DNA from: Holtermannia corniformis
Lineage: Eukaryota > Basidiomycota > Tremellomycetes > Holtermanniales
Reading direction: 5' to 3'
Length of the DNA stretch: 64,000 bases
Assembly (NCBI GenBank): GCA_001599935.1
Contig: BCIJ01000005.1
Location: forward strand, 496,001-560,000
The notes beneath the pieces are model-generated. The model saw only the letters and a program-made list of their open reading frames with translations. It searched no databases and was not told where the DNA came from. Made by a program: the position numbers and the translations under genes. Positions 1 through 10,793 of this stretch are shown here, piece by piece. How positions within the stretch are numbered: position 1 is the stretch's first letter; every line of letters starts with the position of its first letter.

Positions 1-579
1 ACGATCAAGTGAAAGTCGAGATCTTCAAGCAGGTAAAACTCCATCTCGCCGAGCTTGTGGTGTTCCGCACTAAACGTCTTGATGTGGTACTCTGTCGGTC
101 ATCAGCACGGCTCGCTCGGTACGTGAGCGAGCAGCAAACGTACCGGCGAACACGACTTTGGCCTCGATCACCACACTCTTGATATGCACGGGCGTCTCCT
201 CGACTTTGGCAGCGACGTAGCAGCAGGCCGCGAGGACAAGGTACGGGTTGGTCTCGCAGTAGCTGTTCTTGAGATAGAACCGGCGGAAGAAGACGGTCGC
301 CGTCGCGATGGGGATCTGACGCATCTGCAACCTTTTGCCTAGTTTCTGGATCACTGCCGGTGTCAGCTCGATGCCCACAACAACCTAGTGTCACACGAGC
401 AATGACAAGACCAACTCACAGTTTGCAAACCAGATCCCAAGACAAGCTAGCTGTCGTTTCGTAGCATACCGTAGATCTTTGGCTTTCGCATTCTCGACCT
501 CGTGCCGTTCAACGAGCCAGTGCTGGCTGGCAGGGATGAGTTGATCGACCGGTTGATGAGCCCATATGAAGCGAGACAT
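1..579 (-). CDS. SSN8: Cyclin C (SSN8-type), 3' end cut by window edge
   Basis: Cyclin partner of the Mediator kinase module (CDK8), acting in the nucleus on RNA polymerase II transcription. The start at 579 gives MSRFIWAHQP and a His-Trp segment typical of cyclin C N-termini. The cyclin box follows with IQKLGKRLQMRQIPIATATV, FFRRFYLKNSYCETNPYL and CCYVAAKVEETPVHIKSVV, which read like the family core. A clear intron is at 70-143 (GTACGT donor, CTGAT-like branch, TTTAG acceptor); after it comes HHKLGEMEFYLLEDLDFHL, again cyclin C-like. An upstream intron lies near 380-416, but the most obvious GTGAGT/CTAG pair does not keep frame, so that junction is unresolved. The C-terminal half lies beyond position 1. 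Family assignment is strong. Confidence 0.88.
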
Positions 580-991
580 ACCAATGAGACGAGGCCCAAA
601 AGTTGCTATGGTGACATGGTCAGGACAGGCAATGTGCCATGGCGGGCAAAGTGACCGACCTGGACATGAGGACCGCTCAGAGGGTGCTCTTGATGCGTGC
701 GGTGATGGGCATACACTACGAGCGATGGGTAGCCCAATCGGGCGGCATGCGCACCGTCGGCGGTGGTCGTCAGGCGAGGCCGACAAGATCCGACTGCGGT
801 CACTTGATGTTGTTATCTAACTGTACAGGCCGAGCAGATCAGATCTGCACCATGTATACATTGCTCGCATCGGCAAGTTCAATCGATGCGTTGCTTGCTC
901 ACTGCAGCTCCCGCCCGAGCCCCTCCTCTACCCAATTACACAGACTATATGACTTTGAGAAAACGATCCGGCAAAGGGGGCAACAGACGTC
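580..991. other. Intergenic, cyclin C promoter
   Basis: About 410 nt between the minus-strand start of cyclin C and the stop of the next minus-strand gene. It must hold the cyclin C promoter and the CASC3-like 3' UTR. Short open frames here have no recognisable content. I see no TATA box or repeat. Confidence 0.4.
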
Positions 992-3550
992 TCAGGCGTA
1001 GCCTTGGCCGCCGTACGAAGGCTGTTGCGGTCCATACCATGCTTGATGCCCACCGCCACGGGCATTGTACACGGCCTGGGCTCGAGGTTGGTTCGGGTGG
1101 GGCTGGTAGCCACCCGCACCAACGCCGTAGCCGTACGCGGCTTGCTGATGCTCGGCGTACGGATTGACACTCGCATAGCCCGGTTGGTGCTGTTGGTGCT
1201 GCTGGCCGTACGCGCCACCAATGCCAGGGTACAGCGGCTCGTGAACATGCTTGCGCGGCGACCTGCTAGGCGAGTCCTGGCCGTCTGCGCCCGGAGCGCG
1301 AATCTGCACCTTTTGCGTCGGTCGAGGTGGTACAAAGTAGCCCAGGTTGACATTGACGTTTGGCGGGTAGAAAGGCGAGTCGCGACCGCCGCCTTCGGTC
1401 GCGTTGTACGGTGGCGGCGTGTACGAAAAGCTGCCGTTGGATCGGTGATGCGGCGAGGCCATGATGTAGTCTGGTGTCGAAGGGTATGGCTGGTTCGGGT
1501 AGAAGCTGGCCGCCTGGTCGACGGCAGGGTAGTAACCTGTCGTTGGCGATGGGTAGGCTTCTTGGCTCGGCGTAAAGCCATTCGGTACGGCTGAACGAGG
1601 CGCCGGCGTCGGCATAAACGCCATCGGTGCGCCGGTCGCAACGTTGTAGAATGCGCCAGACTCGGTCACGCCGACGCCCGGAGGCAGGTAGGACGGCACC
1701 ATTGAAGGCCCGCCAGTCGACACGGCTTGCGGAGGGTAGTAGCCGCCATAGCTTGCCGGACGGAACGTCGGTTGAGCACTCGACTTGGGCGGGCTCGTCG
1801 CGGCCTCTTGCTCGGCGACTGCCGACTGCTCTGCCGTGGCTGGTACCTCTGACGCCGTCTCGAGCGTGGCCGCCTCGACGGGCTGCGATGGCGACGTGAC
1901 GGAAGCAGCTTTGGACGCAGGCGGTTGGTGCCCTCCAGGCAGCTTTACGACCAGTGGGCGCTCGGCCGCTTCGCGCGTCACGACCTCTTCCAACGCCTCG
2001 GCCGTCGTCATCGGCTTGAACGGCTTGACGTCTGCAATCTTGAGATCGTGCAGGTCCGTCGTGACGGCGTCTGGAGCACCAGGGTCCGACGGCGCGCTCG
2101 CTTGAGAGGCAGCAGCGGGCGAAGGGAACCGAGCAAAGTGAGGGGGAAGAAAGTTACCGCGCGGGTGACCTCTGAAAGCGCCTCGGAAGCCAGCGCGGGG
2201 GACGCCCCGACCTCGAGCGGCGGCAGCAGCGCGAGCGGTCTGGATCTGGGCCTCTTGCTTGGACATTTCCTCGTAGCCCTCGTGTCCCCACGCTTTCTCC
2301 TCGGGTGGTGGTGGCGGTGCCACAGTAGTCTCTTGTGCCGCCTCGGGATCATCGGCGAGTGGGACTGGACCATTCAAGCCGTTACCAGTCGAGAACCCAT
2401 TGTTGAAGCCGCCACGACCGCGACCTCTGAACGGACCGCCTCGGCCACGTCCCCGGGGTCCACGCCAGTACTCGCCGAGGTTGCGCAGGCCAGCATACTC
2501 GCTCTCGCCAACCTGACCGCCCTGGTAATGACGCTGGTCGTGCGTCCAGAACGAGCCGACCCGTGGGGCATACTTTGGATCCGCGGCGATCCGTGCGCTG
2601 TAGGCTTCACGATTGTTGAATCGCTGCTGAAAGGGGCGCTGCGGGTTGTCTTGCGTCGCGGGAGGCGGTTGAGTCGCGGTTGCTGCCGTGCTCTGGTCGG
2701 CGATGGGCTCGGATGCGTCTGGCTGGCTTTCACCAGCACTGGGATTCAGAACAGGTACAGTGGCTTGTGCAGGGCTGGCAGCAGGTTGGGACGCAGCCGA
2801 CTTGGGAGCTTTCACCTTTTTCTGCTTTGGCGCAGGCTTGGTCGACGTCGAAGCTTGGACAGGCTGATCGCCAGCCGCAGCACTCGTTGCAGCTGGGGCA
2901 TCCCTAGGCTTATTCTTGGCTTTGCCTTTGGCCGGTGCCGGTTTCTGTTGCTCATCTCCAGCGGCAGCCGCCTTGTTGGCCTGCTCGCGGTCAAGAGCCA
3001 AGCGTTCTTTCTTGCGCTGCCTCTGGGCCCGTTGCTTTTCCCGCTTGGCTGCGAGTTGCTCTTCTGTGAACTCGCGGGGTCGAGAGGTAGCCGCTGGGCC
3101 GCCGCGTCCGCCTCTGGCTCCACGACCACCTCGGGCACCGCGAACAGGGACCGAGCCACCGCTCCGACCAAACTCTTCGAATGAGATGGCCTCGACGGGA
3201 CCGTCATCGACCATTTCGGACCATGTTGCGGTCGAAGCAGCGGCGGCATCGAACGGGGTCGTTGGCTTGGTGTCGTCGGTAGCTTTCACCTCTACTGCTG
3301 GTTCGTCCTCTGATTCTGACGCTGATTCTGGCTCATCATCATCGTCGTCGTCCTCTGTCCCGCTCGCCGAGTCTTCGCCTGCAGGTCCCTCGCCATCCGA
3401 CTCGGAATCAGAGGCAGCGGGGCGGCGAGCGCGAGCCCTCGCACGAGACTTGTTCTTTGGCTTTGGCTTGCTCTTTGACACTGGGTTTGAGCTAGAGTCG
3501 ACCGTCGCGTTGGATGCGGGTGGGGTCGGTTGCGGTGCGGTAGTCGCCAT
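992..3550 (-). CDS. Barentsz/CASC3-type eIF4A3-binding protein, intronless
   Basis: An 852-residue uninterrupted frame. The N-terminus is basic and Ser-rich, followed by an acidic stretch (about residues 45-85) and an RGG-rich patch near 145-160. A Lys/Arg/Gln helix (about 165-200) precedes a Btz-like block, APRVGSFWTHDQRHY near residue 330, then LGEYWRGPRGRGRGG. Later WGHEGYEEM and more RG repeats occur, and the C-terminal half is low-complexity Pro/Tyr/Gln. The Btz domain of CASC3/MLN51 binds eIF4A3 in the exon junction complex and acts in mRNA surveillance and localisation. A many-intron genome fits an active EJC. The call rests on the short Btz-like block and RGG context; another RGG RNA-binding protein is possible. 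It is one of the few long intronless genes here. Confidence 0.7.
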   Translation of the reverse strand: MATTAPQPTPPASNATVDSSSNPVSKSKPKPKNKSRARARARRPAASDSESDGEGPAGEDSASGTEDDDDDDEPESASESEDEPAVEVKATDDTKPTTPFDAAAASTATWSEMVDDGPVEAISFEEFGRSGGSVPVRGARGGRGARGGRGGPAATSRPREFTEEQLAAKREKQRAQRQRKKERLALDREQANKAAAAGDEQQKPAPAKGKAKNKPRDAPAATSAAAGDQPVQASTSTKPAPKQKKVKAPKSAASQPAASPAQATVPVLNPSAGESQPDASEPIADQSTAATATQPPPATQDNPQRPFQQRFNNREAYSARIAADPKYAPRVGSFWTHDQRHYQGGQVGESEYAGLRNLGEYWRGPRGRGRGGPFRGRGRGGFNNGFSTGNGLNGPVPLADDPEAAQETTVAPPPPPEEKAWGHEGYEEMSKQEAQIQTARAAAAARGRGVPRAGFRGAFRGHPRGNFLPPHFARFPSPAAASQASAPSDPGAPDAVTTDLHDLKIADVKPFKPMTTAEALEEVVTREAAERPLVVKLPGGHQPPASKAASVTSPSQPVEAATLETASEVPATAEQSAVAEQEAATSPPKSSAQPTFRPASYGGYYPPQAVSTGGPSMVPSYLPPGVGVTESGAFYNVATGAPMAFMPTPAPRSAVPNGFTPSQEAYPSPTTGYYPAVDQAASFYPNQPYPSTPDYIMASPHHRSNGSFSYTPPPYNATEGGGRDSPFYPPNVNVNLGYFVPPRPTQKVQIRAPGADGQDSPSRSPRKHVHEPLYPGIGGAYGQQHQQHQPGYASVNPYAEHQQAAYGYGVGAGGYQPHPNQPRAQAVYNARGGGHQAWYGPQQPSYGGQGYA

Positions 3551-4174
3551 CTAGTAGATCAGGATCAGGGTCAGCACAGCCAACGGACGCCAGTGCGAGC
3601 GGTCACGCACCGTCTTTGCAGTGTCAGGGTGGAATGTTCAGGCGGACGTGCAGAGCAGAGATACACAGGCGAGCAGACGCTGTACGGAGATGGATCATCA
3701 GCTGGATCAACGGTGAGAACACGATCGAGCACTGACAGATGGAAAACTTGAGATCCGACCAGAGTCCTTTTCGTGTCTGATCCGAGCGTTGGTACTATCG
3801 ATCCGTAGCGTCCAGAGCGATTGAGCAGCACAGAGACGTTCGAGCGGGTGGCGAGCAGGTCAAGGTCGAGGTAGACGAGAAGCGTCAGTGTCCGGTTGAA
3901 TGTTTTTCTACGAGCGCCGTCGCTGCTACGGTAGTCTACTGACGTCTGTGCGCGACTGTGCGACCTGGGCGAGTACTGTGCGTGTTCTTGTGCGGCCTCG
4001 ACGTGCTTTTAGAGTGGGAAGACGTGGTCGTTGGATGGCCGATGGGGATGCTCGCTCACTGATGTCGTGGCGTCGCGCAAACTGCACCACTCGACATCAA
4101 CGACCGTTCATCGCTCGTACTAGGCTGTAGTGCTTTAAGACTCGCTCAGAGACAGCCAAGACGTGCAGAGTAGA
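3551..4174. promoter_or_regulatory. Divergent intergenic region, CASC3-like / DPH4
   Basis: About 620 nt separate two divergently transcribed genes, so both promoters are here. No open frame with plausible protein content, no TATA box and no repeat was found. Confidence 0.4.
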
Positions 4175-4787
4175 ATGGCAGCCGAACCGATCGACTGGTT
4201 TCAACTCTTGGGCGTCTCGAGGGATGCAGACGTCCAAGCTGTCAATGCAGCTTGGAGGAAGCTGGTACTGCAGGTAGGTGCATGCTGCAGTACATGTATC
4301 GTCATTCACAGCTCGCAGCACCACCCCGACAAGCAACGAGAGGCGAATGGCCCTGCACCGCATGCAGAGATGCAAAAGTCAACTGGGCTCAGAGAGATCC
4401 ACCTCATCAATGAGGCTCGAGCGATCCTGAGTGATCCCAGCAGGAGAGCGGCATACCTCGAGGGTCTGCAAGGTCAGTTTTAGATCTCTCCTGCACCGCT
4501 TCGACTGACGTGCCGTTCCCGTTCCATCAGATCGTCAGCCAAACACTCTCCAAGCGCAGCCAAGCCATCCCACGATCCATCAATCCTACTCGCTCGCCGA
4601 GTTTGAGCCACACTACTCGCTGTCTGAGGCCGATACCCAGCCGCTATACTACACTCACGCATGCCGCTGCTCGGGCGTGTTCCGCATCACGTATGAGCAG
4701 CTCGAAGACGGGGTCGAAGTCGTCGGCTGTCCTGGGTGTGGAGAGTGGTGTCGGGTTTCGTATGAGGTTGTGGAGGAGGAGTCCTAG
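4175..4787 (+). CDS. DPH4: Diphthamide biosynthesis protein 4 (J-domain plus CSL zinc finger)
   Basis: Predicted 169-residue J-protein needed for the first step of diphthamide formation on eEF2, where it supplies iron/electrons and J-domain function to the Dph1-Dph2-Dph3 system. Exons 4175-4273, 4319-4472 and 4531-4787 join in frame; introns are 45 and 58 nt. The J-domain begins DWFQLLGVSRDADVQAVNAA, has the HPD signature in HHPDKQ directly after intron 1, and ends INEARAILSDPSRRAAYL. The C-terminus carries the CSL metal site: ACRCSGVFRITYEQL with Cys-x-Cys, then GCPGCGEWCRVSYEV with Cys-x2-Cys. I chose the ATG at 4175 because it starts the conserved J-domain and no better upstream ATG is in frame. 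Length and domain order match Dph4/Jjj3. Confidence 0.93.
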
Positions 4788-5051
4788 GCGCCAGTGAGGT
4801 TGGTTGCGCTACGCGACGATCCCCAGGTCGACCAGTAAGCCTTGATACGATACAGATTCAGAGCCAGGCTGACGATTAGCGCACAAGATGGACATAGCAT
4901 GGCGTCAGACTCGGCACTGCCATTGGGTGCGAGACGACGTGGGACTAGACTCCTTTGCGCTAGAGCACCAATCCCACGGCCGAGACGCTCGCCAGGCCAC
5001 TCGCGCCCGTCCTCAAGTACGCACTGGGCGTGTTCTGCCCTGGCGTGCAAG

Positions 5052-5900
5052 ATGCTGCTCATGTTCGAGAGCTTTCGATGGTTCATGGCGCTGGTCGCCA
5101 TCACGCTCTGTGCGGCTGGTCCGCTCAAGCGCGGCGAGCCGTCGCACTGTCCGACACATAGTCTGTATACTAGTGCTTGGACCAAACATGGGAAAGGCTG
5201 ATGCGGCGTAGCGAACGTAACAGAGCCTGACCTCGATGGATCAGGAGTGCACGATCCGAAAGGTCAGCCTGGTATGCTTGGAACCAGCACAGGAACCTAA
5301 CATTGCTCGACAGTTTTGGTAGTCGATGGCGGTAATGACAATAGCACCTCGTCCAACGGTGCTGTCTTTACCGGTACGCCTGCCACTCGGCTCCACTTGA
5401 CGCTCTGACGTGCTCCAGGTCACTCGACCTGGTTCGACCAGAACGGCAACGCCGGCGCATGCGGCACCGTCAACGCCGACAGCGTCAAGCTCGTCGCGCT
5501 CGACTATCGTAAATGGAACACCAAGGCCGTAGCCAAAGACGCAAACGGCTGGGGTCCATGCCAAGGCCTGTCGAACAACTGCGGCAAGATGGTCAAGATC
5601 ACGGCCACGGCCACGGGCCAGGTCGAGACGGCCAAGATTGCGGATTGCTGTCCGTCGTGTGATAGCTCGGGCTGCTTGGATATGAGCCATGGTGCGCGTT
5701 GTGTCGGTCGCGGTGGGGCAGGCTGACATGTGCAGGCCTGTTTGACGCGTACCGTGACAAGAATGGCAAGCCGTTTGATGGCGTGTTTGACATTACTTGG
5801 TGGGTGGCTGCGATCACGCTCGTGCATGGCTTTGAGAGCTGACGTCTGCTGCAGGGAGTGCGATGAGTGCGAGTGGAATGACTACCAACTCGCTAGCTAG
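5052..5900 (+). CDS. Secreted RlpA-like double-psi beta-barrel protein
   Basis: Small secreted cysteine-containing protein with a double-psi beta-barrel of the RlpA/barwin/expansin-like superfamily; fungal members are cell-wall or apoplastic proteins of mostly unknown activity. The ATG at 5052 opens a signal-peptide-like segment (FESFRWFMALVAITLCAAG) followed by a Lys-Arg site suitable for Kex2. The barrel exons are clear: HSTWFDQNGNAGACG, LVALDYRKWNTKA, WGPCQGLSNNCGKMVKI, AKIADCCPSCDSSGCLDMSH, GLFDAYRDKNGKPFDGVFDI and a final ECDECEWNDYQLAS. Introns at 5374-5418, 5692-5735 and 5800-5854 join in frame. The exons between the signal peptide and about 5314 are uncertain; a short exon ending near 5262 is likely. 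I cannot assign a substrate, and lytic activity should not be assumed. Confidence 0.8.
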
Positions 5901-6753
5901 CGATAGTGATTATGCGATTTGAACCTATCCTAATTGATTACGATTATCCCGCTCGACTACGATACTTATCTCAACGTATTACAATACTTATCGAAATTGA
6001 TCACGATACTTTTTGTAATCGACTACAAATCGTATTGTAATCGATTACAACCTGAGCGGTCGAGTGCTTGACCGTGAGCAGCATACCTTTGACTGTCAAC
6101 GCTCTGCTTGTTCACCTCAACGCTCCCCCCGCGCCGCCATCCATCCTCTCTGCGCAACAGGACATCAACGCGTACGGGCAGAGCCGCACGCCATCACAGC
6201 CATCCCCGTCCTCCGAACTCCTCGGGCGCGATCGCCTGTCAACAGCTCCAGTTAGCCGGGACAAGAGCACTGGGTTCACCCCGCCTCGACCTCCTTTGTC
6301 GCGCCCGATTCTCAGACAAGGGTCGTCAACCTTTCTGCCTCGGTAGAGCGTACGCCCCCGCGTCAACGTCGTCGTTTCACTCCTGTGCCGTTTGTGCAAG
6401 CGTGGGACCGGACCTTGTGGCTCGGTACGTGTCAGCTTGCGTCTGCGGTCTCTTGCGCGCGTCAGGATGTTGCTGTGCGCTTTGCATGTGTTGGCTGGGC
6501 CGAACCAGTCTTCGCGGCGACGAGATGGTGCAGGATGGCTAGCGCGTCGAGAGCGTGATGGAAAATACGCTGACCTTTGCAGACCAGACCACCTCGCTCA
6601 ACCAAGCATTCAAAGGCGATCCAAAAAGCACGCCGTGGCTTGCATCAACTCTTGCAACCGTGCGCAGCTCGCGTCCTCGCCTCGCCGCCTGGAAACAACA
6701 TACAGCCGATCAAAACCTAGACGACTCGTTCACCCTCCGGTCGAGCGTCAGCT
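5901..6753 (+). promoter_or_regulatory. Long upstream region of the LisH/Flo8-type gene
   Basis: About 850 nt between two plus-strand genes. The first 150 nt are an AT-rich island of degenerate palindromic repeats (annotated separately). The rest is GC-rich with short open frames that do not resemble proteins. A long upstream region suits a regulatory gene such as Flo8 relatives, which often have extended promoters; that is inference. Confidence 0.45.
5925..6050. repeat. AT-rich degenerate palindromic repeat cluster
   Basis: The best unit, TTGTAATCGATTACAA at 6035-6050, is a perfect 16-nt palindrome. A second copy at 6013-6028, TTGTAATCGACTACAA, differs at one base. Their centres are 22 nt apart, about two helical turns. 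Weaker relatives (GTATTACAATAC, TTGATTACGATTAT, GACTACGATACTTATC) precede them. Composition differs sharply from the flanking GC-rich DNA. Confidence 0.75.
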
Positions 6754-7021
6754 ATGATGGCTCAGCCAGGCATACCAAGAGGTGGTATGGTACGTGTCGT
6801 AACCCAGTGCACAGCGCGTATCACTCCGCTCACGTCGTCTCCTTTCAGCCAGGTATCCCCCAACCGATGCGTCAACAGCCCGGCGTACCAGGTCAACCTC
6901 AGCAGCTCCGACTCGTGCCACAGAATGCCATGCGCCCAGGCATGCAGGTCAACGGCATGGGCTATGCGCAAATGCCAGAAGCCGACATGCAGGCGTTCAT
7001 CCAGCAACAGCAAATGATGTC

Positions 7022-7063
<42 letters not shown>

Positions 7064-10000
7064 GCAGCAACAGCAACAACAACAACAGCAGCAGCAGCAG
7101 CAGCAACAACAACAGGCCGAGCAGCAAGAGTCATGGCGCTACCACCAAGCGTTGCAGCACCAGCAACTGGGGATCACATCGGGTCAGCCACAACCGCAAC
7201 AACAGGCCATGAAGCGCATTGCGTCAGCGCAGGGTCCGGGCACACCAGGGCAACAGCCGCAACCTGCGCCGGGCCAGCAAATCTATGTCAGCCAGCAGGG
7301 TGCCAACGGCCAACACACTTATGTGTATGCGAACGGGCAGCCGGCACAGATGACGCCGCAGATGCAGCAGCAGCAAGAGGCTATACTGCAGGCCAGGGCG
7401 ATTCAGCAGCAGGCTCAGGCTCAGGCGCAGCAGCGGGCACAACAGCAGCAGCAGCAATTGCTGCATCAGCAGCAGCAACAGCAGCAACAACAGGCGGCGC
7501 AGCAGGCGGCGCAACAAGCTGCTCAACAACAACAGCAGCAGCAGCAGCAACAGCAGCTCGCCCAGCAACAGGCTCAGCAACAGCAGGCGCAACAGCAGCA
7601 ACTCCAGCAGCAGCAGCAGCAGCAGCAGGCCGTTGCAGCTTCTCCACACCTGTCACAGCTCGGGAACCCGCAAATGCGGAGTCAGCCCGCAACACCCGCT
7701 CAAACGGCCGGGCCAGCACCACCTCCCTCATCTGGCCAGCGTCGTGAGCAACCCTCACCCGTCCAAGCACAAACCCCGCAGTCGGCCAATCAATCCCAAG
7801 CGTCGCGCGAAGCGGCTCAAGCGCGCCAGCGTCAGCTCGCACAGCATCAGCAGCAAATGGGGCAGATGCACCTCCAGCAAGCCGCGAGGGACCAGCAACA
7901 GCAGCAACAGGCGCGGATGCAGATGATGGCGCACCAGCAGCAACTCGCTCAGCAGGCGCAAATGGCCGGCATGCAGCCGGAATCGTCTCAGGCTGCGCAG
8001 ATGCGCAAGCAGGGCCACGAGCTCAAGCCGTTGCAGACTAGCTTGTCGACGCTTGGACGTGGGATCGGTGGCGTCAGCGAGGAGAACGATCTGGAGATCT
8101 TTCAGGATTATCTGTACGAATTGTGAGTGTTGCGTGAGCTCTCCTGGTCTGCGCCACTGACGCCGGACAGTCTGTATCGGAGCGGTCTCGAGTCGACAGC
8201 TCGCAGTTTCTTGACCGAAGTACGAAAAAAGCCGACCAAAGAGCGCGCTCCCAAACTTGAANNGTCTGGATCCGGCCACGGCTCAGAAGGTGGTCTTTCG
8301 CCCGATTCAACCAAGTCGGCACCCCCAAGCGAGACGTCACGAGCAGTCAAATCGGGTGCCAATGCCAGTCCGCGCAAGCGTTCACGATCCGAGACGGAGA
8401 TGGACGACGGTGAAGCTAGCGAAGGCCGATCACCGTCGACGGCGATCAAGCTTGATGCGCATGAAGGCGACAGGGGCATGGAAGTCGATGACAATCCGGC
8501 AGAAGGATCTCAGAAGACGGCGAATGACACGTCGCCAGGAGGAAAAGTCAAGGTGGGATCACCGGACGGCGATGAGCCTTTGCCAGAGCCCAAGGTTCCG
8601 ATCTCGGGAGAAGAGGGCGGCACCGGGTTCCTGTACGAGGTGCGTTGGCGAGAGCAAGTGAGCGAGCGAACTGGGGAAAGCTGATGTGACCGGCAGTGGT
8701 GGCTTGTGTTCTGGGACTTGCATCGTGCTCGGCTCAACGAAGCCGAACCGCAATCTGCCAATCCCGCCTCGGCTGGCATGACGGCGTATCTGCAAAGTGC
8801 GAAGAACGGCCCTGTCCCTGGTCAGTCGCTGTTTGCGGGCCAAGCGCCGGGTACGGCTATGCCTCGAATTGGACCGGGCCATCCGCAGTATCCACTGCAA
8901 GGACCGGCGCAGGCTCAACTACAGGTGAGTCTGCTCGGCAGGAGGAAGGCACCGTGCTGATGCTTTGGCTAGCAGCAGCAGCTGCAAGCTCAGCAACAAC
9001 AGGCTATGCGGCTTCGGCAGCAGAATCCAATGTTGATGCAGCCGGGACAGCATGTTGTCATGTCGGCACAGGGGCAACCTGTGAGCATTGCCGACTTGCA
9101 ACCGGTACAGTACTGACGTAACCCAGATGATCATTGGTCCCAATGGGCAGCCGCAACCCATCTTTGTCCCACCGCAGACGCGCGAGCAGCTGCTACAGCA
9201 GCAACAGCAGCAACAACGACTGTTGATGCAGCAACAGCAAGCGCAAGCGCAGATGCAGCAAGCACAGGCTCTAGCGAACCAGTCGCAGTCGCAAGAGCAT
9301 ATCGCGAAGCGCGCCAGGACGAACGGACCATCGCCAGGTCAGTGCTTTGCCTCGCATCCTGGAATCAAGTGGCTGACTGTGCTCAGCAGAGGCGCAGCGG
9401 GCTTTGAGCCAGGCTTCGCAATTGCAGCAGCAGCAACAGCAGCAGATTGCCGCCCAGCAGCAAGGCCAAGCTCAGGGCCAGATGCAGTTGCAACATCCCG
9501 GTCAACAGCCAAACCAACTTGTCCGTGTCGTGTCCCAGGTCGGTCGTGTGTTTCCGTGTCGCAGGCGCACACTGACATGCCGTAGAATGGGCAGATCCAG
9601 CAAGTGACTGCCGCGCAAGCGCAATATGCCGAGCAGCAGGCCAACTATGCTCGACAAGTCATCGCCGCTCGCTCACCGGCCGTCGTCACCGGTGCTTCTC
9701 CAGTGGCGCAAGGCGTCGAGATGCTGTCGCGGCCTGGCTCGGTGGTGCACGAGGCACAGACACCGGCGTCTACCAGTCAAGCGCGGGCCAATGGACAATA
9801 CGGCACGCCTAATCGTGCACAACGCGGATTGCCATCTGCCGCTTCACCCATGCCAGTGGACGCTCCAACACCAAGCTATGCACCGCCATCGGCCAAGGCC
9901 AAGAAGGCGCCTGCGAAGAAAAGGGGAGGCAAGGTGCGTTGCCTGATTCCATCGTTTGCAATCGCTCAATACTTACCACAGGGCAAGAACGAGACGGGCA

Positions 10001-10482
10001 CCTCGCCTCGACCCGGCTCATCGCACTCGAATGCGGGACCATCACCACAAGTCGGACAACGCCCTTTGGCGCCAATGCCAGCACACGGCGAGACGCCTCA
10101 TCACCAGCAGCACGAAGACGTCCCGGCTGTCCCCGAGCCGGCGCCGGCTGCCCCAGTGCAGCAGCCGCAAGAGCTGAACGTCGACATCAACGCGACTCAG
10201 TTCATGCTCAATGGCGACGGCAACGAGCCAATGACGGCCGACCTCATGGCCATGCTGAACCGATACGACCAGCCTGGCGGGGCCGACGACTTTCAGGGTC
10301 TCGGCGATTTCAACCCCGCAGACTTTGCCTTTGACACGTCGGTCGACGTCAGTCTGTTTTACGCACCTTTGAAGATGGCACTGACACCCAAGCAGGTCAA
10401 CTTTGATGACACGGCGTTTGGCGACGTCAACTATGCCAACTGGCTGCACGACGACGGCAACGACGGGACCGAAGCGTCGTGA
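6754..10482 (+). CDS. Glutamine-rich LisH-domain regulator, Flo8/Som1/SSDP-like
   Basis: Predicted 1091-residue nuclear regulator; ten exons join in frame (introns 6790-6848, 8123-8170, 8640-8696, 8925-8972, 9081-9126, 9338-9389, 9539-9585, 9934-9981, 10348-10395). The N-terminal third is Gln-rich with a run of 31 Gln. A LisH motif follows at about residues 424-455 (DYLYEFLYRSGLESTARSFL, the centre crossing an exon junction). After an acidic Ser-rich linker comes FLYEWWLVFWDLHRARL near residue 590, the aromatic block that follows LisH in Flo8, Som1 and SSDP proteins. The C-terminal half is Gln/Pro-rich with a basic AKKAPAKKRGG patch. Known relatives act with LIM-domain-binding or cAMP/PKA-linked adhesion and development programmes; that role is inference here. 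The ATG at 6754 precedes a near-repeat of PGIP across intron 1. Two N bases lie at 8262-8263. Confidence 0.82.
7023..7115 (+). repeat. CAG/CAA tract encoding 31 glutamines
   Basis: Thirty-one consecutive Gln codons, mixed CAG and CAA, inside the LisH gene. CAA interruptions usually limit slippage. Further Gln-rich stretches continue to about 7640 and again at 8973-9480. Confidence 0.95.
8262..8263. other. Two undetermined bases
   Basis: The sequence reads N N here, inside exon 3 of the LisH gene. Taking them as exactly two bases keeps the frame open on both sides, so they are probably correctly sized, but one residue is undetermined. Confidence 0.98.
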
Positions 10483-10793
10483 TCGCCGCATCTGTATCTT
10501 ATCACCTTTTCCATCTCTCTCGCATCGCACCCGTCTGTCTGTCGATTTGGGACCTAGCCTTGTATGCTTGTGCGACCGTTTGTCACGCGTATCTCTTTGC
10601 CTGTCCGTCGTAATGCTGCTTCTAGTCTTTGTGATGACAAACGTGCACTCGGCTGTGACGGACGGCTAGGAGTGAGGGCGTGCTCGACAGGTAATTGCTT
10701 TTACAGATGATTGAATCCTACATTCTGTTCCAGGTCGTAGACCAACTTTTGGTGCGGAACTATATGCTTTGAGCGTGCATCCTGCCAATCTGA
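10483..10793. other. Convergent intergenic region
   Basis: About 310 nt between the ends of two convergent genes, holding both 3' UTRs. Pyrimidine-rich stretches occur; nothing else is recognisable. Confidence 0.4.

Noticed and set aside
1925..3184. 419-residue plus-strand frame opposite the CASC3-like gene
   Set aside because: Shadow of a GC-rich gene; composition is random-looking and the minus-strand frame carries recognisable Btz and RGG content.
4842..5211. Overlapping plus-strand frames before the secreted protein
   Set aside because: Composition is random; only the part from the ATG at 5052 has signal-peptide character.
6762..7649. Long minus-strand frames of poly-Leu and poly-Ala opposite the glutamine tract
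   Set aside because: They are the complement of CAG/CAA repeats (CTG reads Leu or, in another frame, Ala/Cys) and have no other content.
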